This document shows positions 53,354 to 62,276 of a DNA stretch of 64,000 bases, one piece after another (position 1 is the first letter of the stretch; each line of letters starts with the position of its first letter). A model generated the notes under the pieces. That model searched no databases, had not been told where the DNA came from, and saw only the letters and a list, made by a program, of their open reading frames with translations. Both the position numbers and the translations under genes were made by a program. The DNA comes from JACOMS01 sp051252005 (lineage in GTDB: Bacteria > Pseudomonadota > Alphaproteobacteria > Caulobacterales > Maricaulaceae), in NCBI GenBank assembly GCA_051252005.1, contig JBPOEZ010000007.1, positions 1-64,000 of the forward strand. Direction: 5' to 3'.

Positions 53354-53357
53354 GGCG

Positions 53358-53933
53358 CTATCTCGCTTCAAATTCTTTAATCGCATCATCCTGCGCCGCC
53401 AAATAGCCCATCTCGTCCACGCCTTCCATCAAGCAGTGACGAGAGAAGGCATCTATCTCGAAACCATACGTGCCTCCATTTTTCGGCAGGCGCACTTCGC
53501 AGCGCTCCAGATCAACCGTGATGTCTTCATTCGGATGGTCGAGAAGCCATTGATGGGCGCGCGGATTGATAACGATGGGTAAAAGACCGTTCTTCAAGGA
53601 ATTGCCTTTAAAAATATCGGCGATCTCTGAACTAATCACCACGCGAAAGCCGTAATCCGTGAGCCCCCACGGCGCATGTTCGCGCGATGAACCGCAGCCA
53701 AAATTATGCCCCGCGACAAGGATTTGCGACGCCTCGCCTTCTGGCGTGTTCAGTTCATGATCCGCTTTCGACCCGTCTGCATTATAGCGTAAATTGGCAA
53801 AGACATGCTCGCCTAAGCCTGCTTTGGTCGTCATGGACAAAAACTTGGCGGGCATAATTTGGTCAGTGTCGATATTCGCCGCGGATAAAACAAGTGTACG
53901 AGACGTGACAACTTTTAAGGGTTCAAAACTCAT
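53358..53933 (-). CDS. leuD: 3-isopropylmalate dehydratase, small subunit
   Basis: 191 residues. SAANIDTDQIMPAKFL, FGCGSSREHAPWGLTDYGFRVVISS and FKGNSLKNGLLPIV are the swivel-domain signatures. Forms the heterodimer with LeuC that isomerises 2- to 3-isopropylmalate. Its start overlaps the leuC stop (ATGA). Confidence 0.97.
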   Translation of the reverse strand: MSFEPLKVVTSRTLVLSAANIDTDQIMPAKFLSMTTKAGLGEHVFANLRYNADGSKADHELNTPEGEASQILVAGHNFGCGSSREHAPWGLTDYGFRVVISSEIADIFKGNSLKNGLLPIVINPRAHQWLLDHPNEDITVDLERCEVRLPKNGGTYGFEIDAFSRHCLMEGVDEMGYLAAQDDAIKEFEAR

Positions 53934-55324
53934 GCGGCTGTCTCCACGCTTCGCGCGTCGGTGATAACTCCGGTGATCGCTGTTGCCGCTGCCGTTTCAG
54001 GAGAGGCCAAGACGGTACGCACGCCCGGCCCTTGGCGGCCCATGAAATTACGGTTGGATGTGGAGACAACAAGATCGCCCGGCGCGCCAATGTCGCCGTT
54101 CATGCCGAGGCACATGGAACATCCAGCTTCGCGCCACTGCGCGCCCGCCGCGATAAAGACTTTATCAAGACCTTCTTCTTCCGCTTGGTATTTTGTAATG
54201 ACCGATCCTGGAACAATGATAGCCGTCAGGCCCGCAGCCACTTTCTGGCCCTTAAAAATCGACGCCGCCGCCCGTAAATCTTCGAGCCGCGAATTAGTAC
54301 AAGAGCCAATGAAGACCTTATCGACTTTTGTGCCTGCGATTTTATTGCCGGAGGTGAGCTGCATATAATCCAGCGCCGTTTGGTCAGCCTCGGTTTCCGC
54401 CGCTGGGATAAGGCTATCGATTGAGATGCCCATGCCGGGATGCGTCCCGTATGTGACCATCGGTTTTATGTCTTCAGCTTTAAGAGACACTTCTTTGTCA
54501 AAAACCGCGCCTTCGTCCGTACAGAGCGAGGCCCAATCTTCGCAGGCTTCTTCGAAATTTTCAGGCGCAAATTTACGGCCTTTAATAAAATCAAATGTGG
54601 TTTGATCCGGCGCAACCATGCCGCAGCGCGCGCCGCCTTCAATAGACATATTACAGACCGTCATACGGCCTTCCATGCTCATCTCTTCAAAGACATTCCC
54701 GCGATATTCGAGTGCGTAACCAGTGCCGCCCCCAATGCCGATCTTCGCAATAATCGCGAGAATCACATCTTTAGCCGTAACGCCTTTTTGAAGGGTTCCA
54801 TTGACATTAACCGCCATTGTTTTCGGCTTACTCATCAACAAGCATTGATTTGCGAGAACATGGCCCACTTGAGTTGTCCCGATACCGAATGCAATCGCGC
54901 CAAACGCGCCGTGGGTCGAGGTATGGCTGTCGCCGCAAACAATGGTCATGCCGGGCTGTGTCGCGCCAAGTTCTGGCCCCATCACATGCACAATGCCGCG
55001 ATTGTCGCTCTCCCAGCCATGAGTTTCAATGCCGTGCTCTTTGGTATTTGCGAGGAGCGTTTCAACCTGTGCCTCGGCTTGCGCCGTATGGTAGGGACGC
55101 GAGCCGTCTGCATTAATAAGGGTCGGCGTGGAGTGATCGATAGTTGCGAGCGTTTTATCAGGACGACGCACAGACAGGCCGCGCTCTTTGAGTTCTGTAA
55201 ACGCCTGCGGAGTGGTCACTTCGTGAATCAGGTGCAAGTCAATATAAAGCGTCGCCGGATTGGCTGCCGTTTCTGGGACAACAACGTGCCGCTCCCAAAC
55301 TTTATCAAAGAGTGTTTTAGTCAT
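53930..55324 (-). CDS. leuC: 3-isopropylmalate dehydratase, large subunit
   Basis: 464 residues. Aconitase-type iron-sulfur enzyme: VCGDSHTSTHGAFGA, cluster Cys in FIGSCTNSRLEDLRAA and in GCSMCLGMNGD. N-terminal LFDKVWERHVV is standard. Pairs with LeuD. Start is one base after the leuA stop region, so part of the leuACDB operon. Confidence 0.97.
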   Translation of the reverse strand: MTKTLFDKVWERHVVVPETAANPATLYIDLHLIHEVTTPQAFTELKERGLSVRRPDKTLATIDHSTPTLINADGSRPYHTAQAEAQVETLLANTKEHGIETHGWESDNRGIVHVMGPELGATQPGMTIVCGDSHTSTHGAFGAIAFGIGTTQVGHVLANQCLLMSKPKTMAVNVNGTLQKGVTAKDVILAIIAKIGIGGGTGYALEYRGNVFEEMSMEGRMTVCNMSIEGGARCGMVAPDQTTFDFIKGRKFAPENFEEACEDWASLCTDEGAVFDKEVSLKAEDIKPMVTYGTHPGMGISIDSLIPAAETEADQTALDYMQLTSGNKIAGTKVDKVFIGSCTNSRLEDLRAAASIFKGQKVAAGLTAIIVPGSVITKYQAEEEGLDKVFIAAGAQWREAGCSMCLGMNGDIGAPGDLVVSTSNRNFMGRQGPGVRTVLASPETAAATAITGVITDARSVETAA

Positions 55325-55325
55325 A

Positions 55326-56876
55326 CTAATGCTGCGCCGCTATTGGTTGTTGCTGTCCGCGTCCGGCGCGGCGTTCGATGCGGTTGATCACATCAAGATA
55401 GGCTTTCGCCCCCGCCAGAACCGTGTCGGTGCTCGCCCCGCGTCCGTGATAGCTTTCAAACTCATTCGTCACCAAAACCGAAGCTTCAGCCATCGCGTCT
55501 TCGCCTTCGGTTACAGATTGAACAGAGAAACTTTCTAGATGTAATGGATAGCCCGTGACCTCAGAGATCGCCATAAAGACCGCATTAACGGGCCCCGCAG
55601 CTTCGCTGACTGCTGTAATAGCGCGCCCGTCTTCGTGAGTGAGCTTGACCGTCGCGACAGGTTTGCGGCCATTATCAGACCCCGCAGACACATAAAGACT
55701 ATCGATTTCCCACGGCCCTTGCGTGCTAACCGTTTCTCCCATAATGAGCGCTTCAATGTCCGCGTCGAACACTTCTTTTTTTGCATCAGCCAATTCTTTG
55801 AACGCCACGAAAACGCTTTTGAGCTGATTATCGGATAACTCAAAGCCTAGCTTTTCCGCGCGGTTTTTAAGCGCGGCGCGGCCAGAATGTTTCCCAAGCA
55901 CAAGATTGTCTTTAGACACGCCAACAGTTTCAGGGCGCATAATTTCGTAGGTTTCGCGGTTGGCCAAAACGCCGTGTTGGTGAATACCGGACTCATGCGC
56001 GAAAGCGTTTTTGCCGACAATGGCTTTGTTGCGCGGGACAGGATTACCCGTTAGCGTCGCGAGCAATTTCGACGCCGTGTAAATGCCTTCGGTCTTGATG
56101 CCCGTCTTAAAGCCGTAAAAGTCTTTGCGAGTATTAAGCGCCATAATAACTTCTTCGGTCGCGCAGTTCCCCGCCCGTTCGCCTATGCCGTTCATGGCGC
56201 ACTCAATTTGGCGCGCACCGCCTCGGACGGCGGCCAAAGAGTTCGCAACCGCAAGGCCCAAATCATCATGACAGTGGGCGGAGAATGTCACGCCATTTGC
56301 GCCTTCAATTTGGGTGGTCAGGAAGTGAAACAAGTCCTGAATTTCTTCTGGCGTGGTGTAACCCACCGTGTCAGGAATATTGATCGTGGTCGCGCCGGCT
56401 TTAATGGCGGCTTCAACGACGCGCTTTAAATAATCCCGCTCCGTGCGAATCGCGTCTTCGGCTGAGAACTCCACGTCATCCGTGTAGGTCCGCGCAAGCT
56501 CGATGCCTTGGGCCGCGCGCTGCACAATCTCGTCCATAGACATTTTAAGTTTGAACTCACGGTGCAATGGCGAGGTCGCGATGAAGGTATGAATGCGGCC
56601 TGATTTGGCAGGCTTGATCGCTTCGCCGGAGGCGCGGATATCGCCTTCGTTACAGCGCGCCAGAGAGCAAATCGTGCTGTCTTTAATTTCGCGCGCGATG
56701 GTCTGTACGGCGTCAAAATCACCGGGAGACGCGGCGGCAAAACCCGCCTCAATAACGTCAACGCCGAGGCCTTCAAGCGCTCGCGCCATTTGGAGTTTTT
56801 GCCCCGACGTCATGGAGAAGCCCGGAGCCTGCTCCCCGTCGCGCAATGTGGTATCAAATATTTTTACGTGTTCCAT
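55326..56876 (-). CDS. leuA: 2-isopropylmalate synthase
   Basis: 516 residues. Catalytic domain with FDTTLRDGEQAPGFSM, metal ligands HCHDDLGLAVANSLAA and NGIGERAGN, then the C-terminal LeuA regulatory domain (leucine feedback; SFSVQSVTEGEDAMAEASV). Commits 2-oxoisovalerate and acetyl-CoA to leucine. ATG at 56876 is chosen; a second ATG at 56888 lies inside a REP-like repeat with no ribosome site. Confidence 0.96.
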   Translation of the reverse strand: MEHVKIFDTTLRDGEQAPGFSMTSGQKLQMARALEGLGVDVIEAGFAAASPGDFDAVQTIAREIKDSTICSLARCNEGDIRASGEAIKPAKSGRIHTFIATSPLHREFKLKMSMDEIVQRAAQGIELARTYTDDVEFSAEDAIRTERDYLKRVVEAAIKAGATTINIPDTVGYTTPEEIQDLFHFLTTQIEGANGVTFSAHCHDDLGLAVANSLAAVRGGARQIECAMNGIGERAGNCATEEVIMALNTRKDFYGFKTGIKTEGIYTASKLLATLTGNPVPRNKAIVGKNAFAHESGIHQHGVLANRETYEIMRPETVGVSKDNLVLGKHSGRAALKNRAEKLGFELSDNQLKSVFVAFKELADAKKEVFDADIEALIMGETVSTQGPWEIDSLYVSAGSDNGRKPVATVKLTHEDGRAITAVSEAAGPVNAVFMAISEVTGYPLHLESFSVQSVTEGEDAMAEASVLVTNEFESYHGRGASTDTVLAGAKAYLDVINRIERRAGRGQQQPIAAQH

Positions 56877-56883
56877 AATAACT

Positions 56884-57031
56884 GTCATCCTGGCCCAGAA
56901 GCGCAGCGACGCCGAGCCGGGACCTTTTTATACCTATACCACTCATCCCCAACTTGATTGGGGATCCATCTCCGACAATTCCGCCTTGGGATAATCAGTG
57001 GGAGATGGGTCCCCGCTTTCGCGGGGATGAG
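56884..57031. repeat. REP-like palindromic cluster between ilvN and leuA
   Basis: Two recognisable units. The first (56884-56925) starts GTCATCCTGGCCCAG and ends CGAGCCGGGACCT. The second (56942-57031) has arms CTCATCCCC...GGGGATCCATCTCC and GGAGATGGGTCCCC...GGGGATGAG that pair over ~30 bases with small hairpins at each tip. Such elements occur as dispersed intergenic palindromes in many alphaproteobacteria. Confidence 0.8.
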
Positions 57032-57042
57032 CGGATTTGGGC

Positions 57043-57345
57043 CTAAGCCCGTTCCGCTCTTTTACGTCGCCCCACCTTTTCGGCTGAGACGACGTTGTAA
57101 AGTCGCTCCAGTTGCTTGCACAGCGTATCCAGATTGTTCGGCCCGCCCGTATCTTCGACGTGTACCAAAAGGTCAAAATCACCGTCGACGCGCTGCGTAC
57201 AATGCACATCTCGGTAATCATAACCGCGCCGCTCAATCGTGCCAAGCGCGCGAATAAGCGTACCTGAAACATCGTGCAAAACGATCTTAAGCTTGCCGGA
57301 AACCCCCGACGGTTCAAATGTTTTATCGCGTTGTAATTCAGTCAT
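57043..57345 (-). CDS. Acetolactate synthase small subunit, short (IlvM-like, single ACT domain)
   Basis: 100 residues. One ACT domain (KLKIVLHDVSGTLIRALGTIERRGYDYRDVHCTQRVDGDFDLLVHVED). Most alphaproteobacterial IlvN/IlvH subunits are about 170 residues with a second C-terminal domain; this one has only the regulatory half and a basic tail, like E. coli IlvM. It would bind IlvB and tune its activity, with valine sensitivity uncertain. Overlaps the small membrane ORF upstream by eight bases. Confidence 0.82.
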   Translation of the reverse strand: MTELQRDKTFEPSGVSGKLKIVLHDVSGTLIRALGTIERRGYDYRDVHCTQRVDGDFDLLVHVEDTGGPNNLDTLCKQLERLYNVVSAEKVGRRKRAERA

Positions 57346-57589
57346 TTTTCAATTTCCATTTATACGTCGTTCCAGTGCGTTCAAGTGAAACAAGCATTCG
57401 GATACAGTAAATCCGATGCAACACTGCAAATACAACAAACAAGAGGCAGAACAAGGCACTATGCCATTCCAGTTTTGTCGCAAAGGCAACAACCATAAAT
57501 GTTCCAACGACCATGAAAATATAAGTCATTGGAATACTTATTTTTAGCATTCCCCTCATAACCGGAACTAATTGCGCCGGAACTTTCAC
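57338..57589 (-). CDS. Small two-helix membrane protein inside the ilv operon
   Basis: 83 residues, GTG start two bases after the ilvB TAG stop. Two hydrophobic helices (MTYIFMVVGTFMVVAFA, SALFCLLFVVFAVLHRIYCI) and a basic C-terminus. Its end overlaps ilvN by eight bases, so it is translationally wedged between the catalytic and regulatory subunits of acetolactate synthase. No family recognised; the sequence is more AT-rich than its neighbours. Confidence 0.68.
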   Translation of the reverse strand: MKVPAQLVPVMRGMLKISIPMTYIFMVVGTFMVVAFATKLEWHSALFCLLFVVFAVLHRIYCIRMLVSLERTGTTYKWKLKND

Positions 57590-57590
57590 C

Positions 57591-59303
57591 CTACCGCTCC
57601 ATCATGTCGGCATTACTTCTTCCCGGAGGAACAAGCGGCCAGACATTTTCGTTGGGATCGATTTTGACGTGCATTAATATCGGGCCATCAAATGCCAAGA
57701 GCTTATCAATGCCCGCATCAACTTCGTCGCGGCGTGTGACCGTGAAGGCTTCGATTTGGAAGGCTTTGGCCACCAAAGCAAAATCCGGATTATCGGACAG
57801 GTTGGTTTCGGAATAATTCTTATCAAAGAACACTTCTTGCCATTGACGCACCATTCCCAAAGCGGAGTTATCGAGCAGGACAATTTTAAGCGGGATGCCA
57901 TAACGGTTTAGCGTCGCGAGCTCTTGAATGTTCATCATGATCGAGCCGTCGCCGGAGACCGTAATTACGGTGCGGTCCGGCGTGCCAAGCTGCGCGCCTA
58001 ATCCTGCTGGCAATCCGAAACCCATCGTGCCAAGGCCGCCAGAGGTAATGTGATCTTTCGGATCGTCAAAATAGCAATGCTGCGCAACCCACATTTGGTG
58101 CTGGCCCACATCGCATGTGATGATGGCGCTCTCTGGGGCGCGGCGGGATAGATCATGCAAAAGCTTGGGCGCGTAAACATAATCACCGGGGGCGTCATAA
58201 TCCCATTCATGTTCCGTGCGGCGATCAAAACAAAGTTTCCGCCAGTCATCGCACTCTGAGCGGCCCGGATTGAGCGCTTCGAGGTTTTTCTTAATGGACC
58301 CGTCGAGATAAACATCAACCTCGCGGAGCTTATTAATTTCCGCCACATCAATATCCATATGGATAACTTTGGCGTGCGGGGCGAAAGTATCAAGCTTGCC
58401 TGTGGCGCGGTCATCAAAACGCGCGCCGGCCACGATCAATAGATCACATTCCTGCACAGCGTAATTGGCGGCTTTAAGCCCGTGCATGCCAAGCATGCCG
58501 AGATAATAAGGGTGATCAGACGGCAACGCGCCCAATCCTTTTAGCGTCGAAACGCCTGGAATGCCTGTGCGGTCTATAAGATCACGAAGCTCGCTCACCG
58601 CGTCACCTTGGGCAATGCCGCCGCCAATATAGAAGAGCGGCTTTTTGGCTTCGCGCATTAATTTTTCAGCCTCGGCAATCCATTCGCTCTTACCCATTTC
58701 AGGCTTCACTTTTGGATAAGGCCGCCATTTATGACGCTCTGTCGTCATAGCGTTGGCCACGTCTTTGGGAAGGTCAATCAGGACCGGACCCGGACGACCT
58801 TCTGCGGCGATGAAATAGGCTTCCTCGATCATACCTGGGATGTCAGCCGGATCACGGGCGATATAGCTATGTTTAACGATGGGCATCGTGATGCCGAGAA
58901 TGTCAACTTCTTGAAACGCATCTGTTCCCATGAGGTTGGTTGGCACTTGCCCTGTAACGAAAACCACAGGAACAGAGTCGAGATAAGCATCGGCGATCGC
59001 CGTGACGAGGTTCGTTGCACCGGGGCCAGAGGTTGCAAACGCTGTCCCTACTCGGCCCGTCGCGCGGGCGTAACCGATGGCGGCCATGCCGCAGCCTTGC
59101 TCATGACGGCAAAGAATGTGCGTGAGTTCTGGCACCTGTGGGAGTTTATCATAGACAGGCATGATCGCCCCTCCCGGATAACCAAAGATCATATCCACGC
59201 CTTGCGCAGCAATAGATTCGAGCAGAATCAGCGCGCCCGATTTCGGCTCGCGGTTTTCTATGATTTTCGTCTCTTGCTTTGAGAACTGCGTAGCTGTGGT
59301 CAT
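57591..59303 (-). CDS. ilvB: Acetolactate synthase, large subunit
   Basis: 570 residues. ThDP enzyme: catalytic Glu in CRHEQGCGMAAIGYARATG, VPVVFVTGQVPTNLMGTDAFQE, and the ThDP/Mg motif VSGDGSIMMNIQELATLNRYGIPLKIVLLDN. First common step of valine, leucine and isoleucine synthesis. Followed closely by a small membrane ORF and ilvN. Confidence 0.97.
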   Translation of the reverse strand: MTTATQFSKQETKIIENREPKSGALILLESIAAQGVDMIFGYPGGAIMPVYDKLPQVPELTHILCRHEQGCGMAAIGYARATGRVGTAFATSGPGATNLVTAIADAYLDSVPVVFVTGQVPTNLMGTDAFQEVDILGITMPIVKHSYIARDPADIPGMIEEAYFIAAEGRPGPVLIDLPKDVANAMTTERHKWRPYPKVKPEMGKSEWIAEAEKLMREAKKPLFYIGGGIAQGDAVSELRDLIDRTGIPGVSTLKGLGALPSDHPYYLGMLGMHGLKAANYAVQECDLLIVAGARFDDRATGKLDTFAPHAKVIHMDIDVAEINKLREVDVYLDGSIKKNLEALNPGRSECDDWRKLCFDRRTEHEWDYDAPGDYVYAPKLLHDLSRRAPESAIITCDVGQHQMWVAQHCYFDDPKDHITSGGLGTMGFGLPAGLGAQLGTPDRTVITVSGDGSIMMNIQELATLNRYGIPLKIVLLDNSALGMVRQWQEVFFDKNYSETNLSDNPDFALVAKAFQIEAFTVTRRDEVDAGIDKLLAFDGPILMHVKIDPNENVWPLVPPGRSNADMMER

Positions 59304-59336
59304 TGTGTTTCCCTGTCGGCCCTCTTTTAATTTTCC

Positions 59337-59374
59337 TTTCCGCCAAGTGTTTATTCACAAACACATGGCGGAAA
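59337..59374. other. Long hairpin between ilvC and ilvB
   Basis: Arms TTTCCGCCAAGTGTTT (59337-59352) and AAACACATGGCGGAAA (59359-59374) pair over 16 bases with one mismatch and a six-base loop. No T-run follows on the transcribed strand, so an mRNA-processing or stability role is more likely than termination. Confidence 0.65.
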
Positions 59375-59388
59375 TGAGGGTATTTTCT

Positions 59389-60417
59389 TTAGTTCTTTTC
59401 TTTATCGACAATTTTGTTCGCGGCAATCCACGGCATCATGTCACGAAGATTTTCGCCCACGGTTTCAATTTGGTGCGCAGCCATATTACGCCGGCGAGCT
59501 GTCATTGAAGGATAGCCAAGCGCGCCTTCTTGGATAAAGGATTTGGCATAGTCACCGTTCTGAATGTTCTTCAAAGCCGTGCGCATAGCTTCGCGGGAGC
59601 TGTCATTAACAACGGCTTCGCCTGTCACATACTCACCATATTCAGCGTTGTTGGAGATCGAGTAATTCATGTTCGCGATGCCGCCTTCATAGATCAAATC
59701 AACGATAAGCTTCGTTTCGTGCAAACACTCAAAGTAAGCTAGCTCTGGCGGATAACCCGCTTCTGTCAGAGTTTCGAAACCCATTTTGATAAGCTCAACC
59801 ACGCCGCCGCAAAGAACAGCTTGTTCCCCGAAAAGATCAGTTTCTGTTTCGTCTTTAAATGTTGTGTGGATGATGGCCGTGCGTCCGCCGCCAATGGCAG
59901 AGGCGTATGATTTGGCCAGTTCCAGCGCAAATCCGCTATTGGCGTCCTGCGCCACAGCAATCAAATCAGGAATGCCGCGGCCTTGTTCGAACTCGTTGCG
60001 AACCGTGTGGCCCGGCGCTTTTGGCGCGATCATGATTACATCAAGGTCGCGGCGAGGCGCGACTTGACCGTAATGAATGGCAAAGCCGTGACCAAATGCG
60101 AGGGCTGCGCCATCTTTGATATTCGGTTCTATGTCTTCCCGATAAATTTTAGCTTGAAGCTCGTCCGGCGTTAAAACCATAACAACATCTGCGCCTTTGA
60201 CAGCGTCTGCTGTGGACTTAGAAACAAGACCGTCAGCTTTGACTTTTTTATTTGTGGAGCTGTCTGGACGAAGACCAACAACAACATCAACGCCGCTATC
60301 TTTAAGGTTAAGCGCGTGGGCGCGGCCTTGTGAGCCGTAACCGAGAACGGCGACTTTTTTCTTTTTGATGATCGAGAGATCACAATCTTTGTCGTAATAA
60401 ATATCAAGTGATGACAT
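59389..60417 (-). CDS. ilvC: Ketol-acid reductoisomerase (NADP+), class I
   Basis: 342 residues. VAVLGYGSQGRAHALNLKDSGVDVVVGLRPDSSTNKK (NADPH loop with Arg/Ser), AFGHGFAIHYGQ, MIAPKAPGHTVRNEF, KDETETDLFGEQAVLCGG with metal-binding Asp and Glu. Rearranges and reduces acetolactate in valine/isoleucine synthesis. Lies 17 bases after ilvD. Confidence 0.97.
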   Translation of the reverse strand: MSSLDIYYDKDCDLSIIKKKKVAVLGYGSQGRAHALNLKDSGVDVVVGLRPDSSTNKKVKADGLVSKSTADAVKGADVVMVLTPDELQAKIYREDIEPNIKDGAALAFGHGFAIHYGQVAPRRDLDVIMIAPKAPGHTVRNEFEQGRGIPDLIAVAQDANSGFALELAKSYASAIGGGRTAIIHTTFKDETETDLFGEQAVLCGGVVELIKMGFETLTEAGYPPELAYFECLHETKLIVDLIYEGGIANMNYSISNNAEYGEYVTGEAVVNDSSREAMRTALKNIQNGDYAKSFIQEGALGYPSMTARRRNMAAHQIETVGENLRDMMPWIAANKIVDKEKN

Positions 60418-60434
60418 GGGATGAAGTCCTTTAA

Positions 60435-62105
60435 TTAATTATCAAATGGGAAAGAGGTAACAGCGCCTTTAGACGCGCTGCCGACGAGTTTTGCATATTT
60501 CGCGTATGCGCCAGATGGGTAACGGGGTTTAGGGGGCGTCCAGCCTTTAGACCGCGCTTCAAGATCGGCGTCGACATTGATAAAACGTTTTTCAACATCA
60601 ATGGTAACCGTGTCCCCGTCTTGCACAAAAGCGATAGGACCGCCGTGAGCGGATTCTGGCGCGACGTGTCCGATAACAAAGCCGTAGCTCGCACCTGAAA
60701 AACGGCCATCAGTAATTAACGCTACATGATCGGCCAAATCCTGACCGACAAGCGCTGCCGTCACGCCGAGCATTTCACGCATCCCAGGGCCGCCGCACGG
60801 GCCTTCGCCGCGAATGATAATCACGTCGCCTTTGTTAATGCCGTTATTTTGCACAACTTCGAAACAGGCCTCTTCGCTTTCAAAGACGCGGGCTTTGCCT
60901 TCGAAGAAAAGCGCGCCATGTCCGGCCAGTTTAACAACGCAGCCTTCGGGTGCGAGATCGCCGTAAAGAATGCCGTAGCCGCCGCGTGATTTCACGGGGT
61001 CAGAGAATTGACGCACAACGTCTTGGCCTTCGGTTTCAGTGCCGTCTAAAATCTCTGCAAAAAGTGTCTGTCCTGTCACGGTGGGGCTATCGTCAATCCG
61101 GCCATCGTCAATGAGGCGCTTGCCGATCAGCGCAGAACCGCCAGCTTCGTATAGATCATAAGCCATATATTTTCCGCCTGGCTTTAAATCACCAATGACA
61201 GGTGTGGAGCGGGAAATTTCGTCAAAGGCATCAATATTAAAATCGGTAACACCCGCCTCGGTCGCAATCGCGAGCAGATGCAAAATCGCATTGGTCGATG
61301 CGGCTGTGGCCGAAAGCGCAATCGCCGCATTCATCAATGATTTTTTTGTCACCATTGTACGCGGGAGGCGGTTTTCGTTGACGCAGTCGACAACAATCTG
61401 TCCGGCCTTATAGGCAGACGCGTTTTTATCTTCGTGAACCGCAGGCACATCGTTCACCCCCATAGGAGAGAGGCCAAGAAACGTCATGGCCATCGCCATA
61501 GAGTTCGCCGTAAACTGACCGCCGCACGCGCCCGCTCCTGGGCACGCGGACTTTTCAATTTCTTTTAATTCTGCGTCGTCAATGATGCCTGCTGCGCACG
61601 CGCCGACGGCTTCAAACACGTCCTGAACCGAAAGGTCTTTACCCTTGTGATTGCCGGGCATGATAGAGCCGCCATACAAAACAACACCGGGAATATTCAT
61701 CCGCGCCAGCGCCATGCCCGCTGCCGGAATAGTTTTGTCACAAGCGACTAAAATAATAACACCATCAAGAGAATGTCCGCGCACGGCAAGCTCAATTGAA
61801 TCTGCGATAACTTCGCGGCTCATGAGAGAGGCACGCATACCTTCGCTGCCCATTGTGATACCGTCGGAAACGGCGATTGAATTGAAATCAACGGGCGTCC
61901 CGCCTGCGGCGCGAATACCGGCGCGCACCGGGACAGCGAGCTTATCGAGGTCCATATTACACGGGCCCATATTGGTCCACGTATTAAAGACCGCAATGAT
62001 CGGGCCTTCGAAATTTTCATCGTCCATACCCGTGGCGCGGAGCATCGCCCGAGCGGCGGCCCGAGTTGAGCCTTTTACAATAGCATCTGAGCGTTTTGTG
62101 CTCAT
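60435..62105 (-). CDS. ilvD: Dihydroxy-acid dehydratase
   Basis: 556 residues. Iron-sulfur enzyme with cluster Cys in MGPCNMDLD, VACDKTIPAAGMALAR and CPGAGACGGQFTANSMA; C-terminal LITDGRFSGASYGFVIGHVAPE. Third step of the branched-chain pathway. First gene of the ilvD-ilvC-ilvB run, with an unusual set of inverted repeats upstream. Confidence 0.97.
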   Translation of the reverse strand: MSTKRSDAIVKGSTRAAARAMLRATGMDDENFEGPIIAVFNTWTNMGPCNMDLDKLAVPVRAGIRAAGGTPVDFNSIAVSDGITMGSEGMRASLMSREVIADSIELAVRGHSLDGVIILVACDKTIPAAGMALARMNIPGVVLYGGSIMPGNHKGKDLSVQDVFEAVGACAAGIIDDAELKEIEKSACPGAGACGGQFTANSMAMAMTFLGLSPMGVNDVPAVHEDKNASAYKAGQIVVDCVNENRLPRTMVTKKSLMNAAIALSATAASTNAILHLLAIATEAGVTDFNIDAFDEISRSTPVIGDLKPGGKYMAYDLYEAGGSALIGKRLIDDGRIDDSPTVTGQTLFAEILDGTETEGQDVVRQFSDPVKSRGGYGILYGDLAPEGCVVKLAGHGALFFEGKARVFESEEACFEVVQNNGINKGDVIIIRGEGPCGGPGMREMLGVTAALVGQDLADHVALITDGRFSGASYGFVIGHVAPESAHGGPIAFVQDGDTVTIDVEKRFINVDADLEARSKGWTPPKPRYPSGAYAKYAKLVGSASKGAVTSFPFDN

Positions 62106-62173
62106 AATTTCATTCCTTCTCGCGCCAATTCCTTGGCTATTATTCTCGCCACTACCGTGGCCTTTTCGTTTAT

Positions 62174-62233
62174 ATTCACTCCGCTGGAGCGAATTTTTTG
62201 TGCTTTGCTAAACCAACTACAAAGCACAAAAAA
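62174..62233. repeat. Nested inverted repeats upstream of ilvD
   Basis: Two adjoining palindromes. ATTCACTCC-gct-GGAGCGAAT (62174-62194) pairs eight of nine. TTTTTTGTGCTTTG (62194-62207) and CAAAGCACAAAAAA (62220-62233) form a perfect 14-base-pair stem with a 12-base loop, and its right arm merges into the T-run (minus strand) of the next terminator. Together they may be tandem terminators isolating the ilv operon or a control site for it. Confidence 0.65.
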
Positions 62234-62255
62234 ACCCGCTCATTTCGGAGCGGGT
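62228..62255 (-). terminator. Rho-independent terminator of the tiny membrane ORF
   Basis: Perfect eight-base-pair stem ACCCGCTC/GAGCGGGT with a six-base loop, followed on the minus strand by seven T. Located 22 bases after the stop of the 46-residue ORF. Confidence 0.88.
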
Positions 62256-62276
62256 GATTATAAGGTCATTACGATC

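Noticed and set aside
54440..55387. Plus-strand open frame of 315 codons
   Set aside because: Antisense to leuC, whose protein is unmistakable; the antisense product has no recognisable motif.
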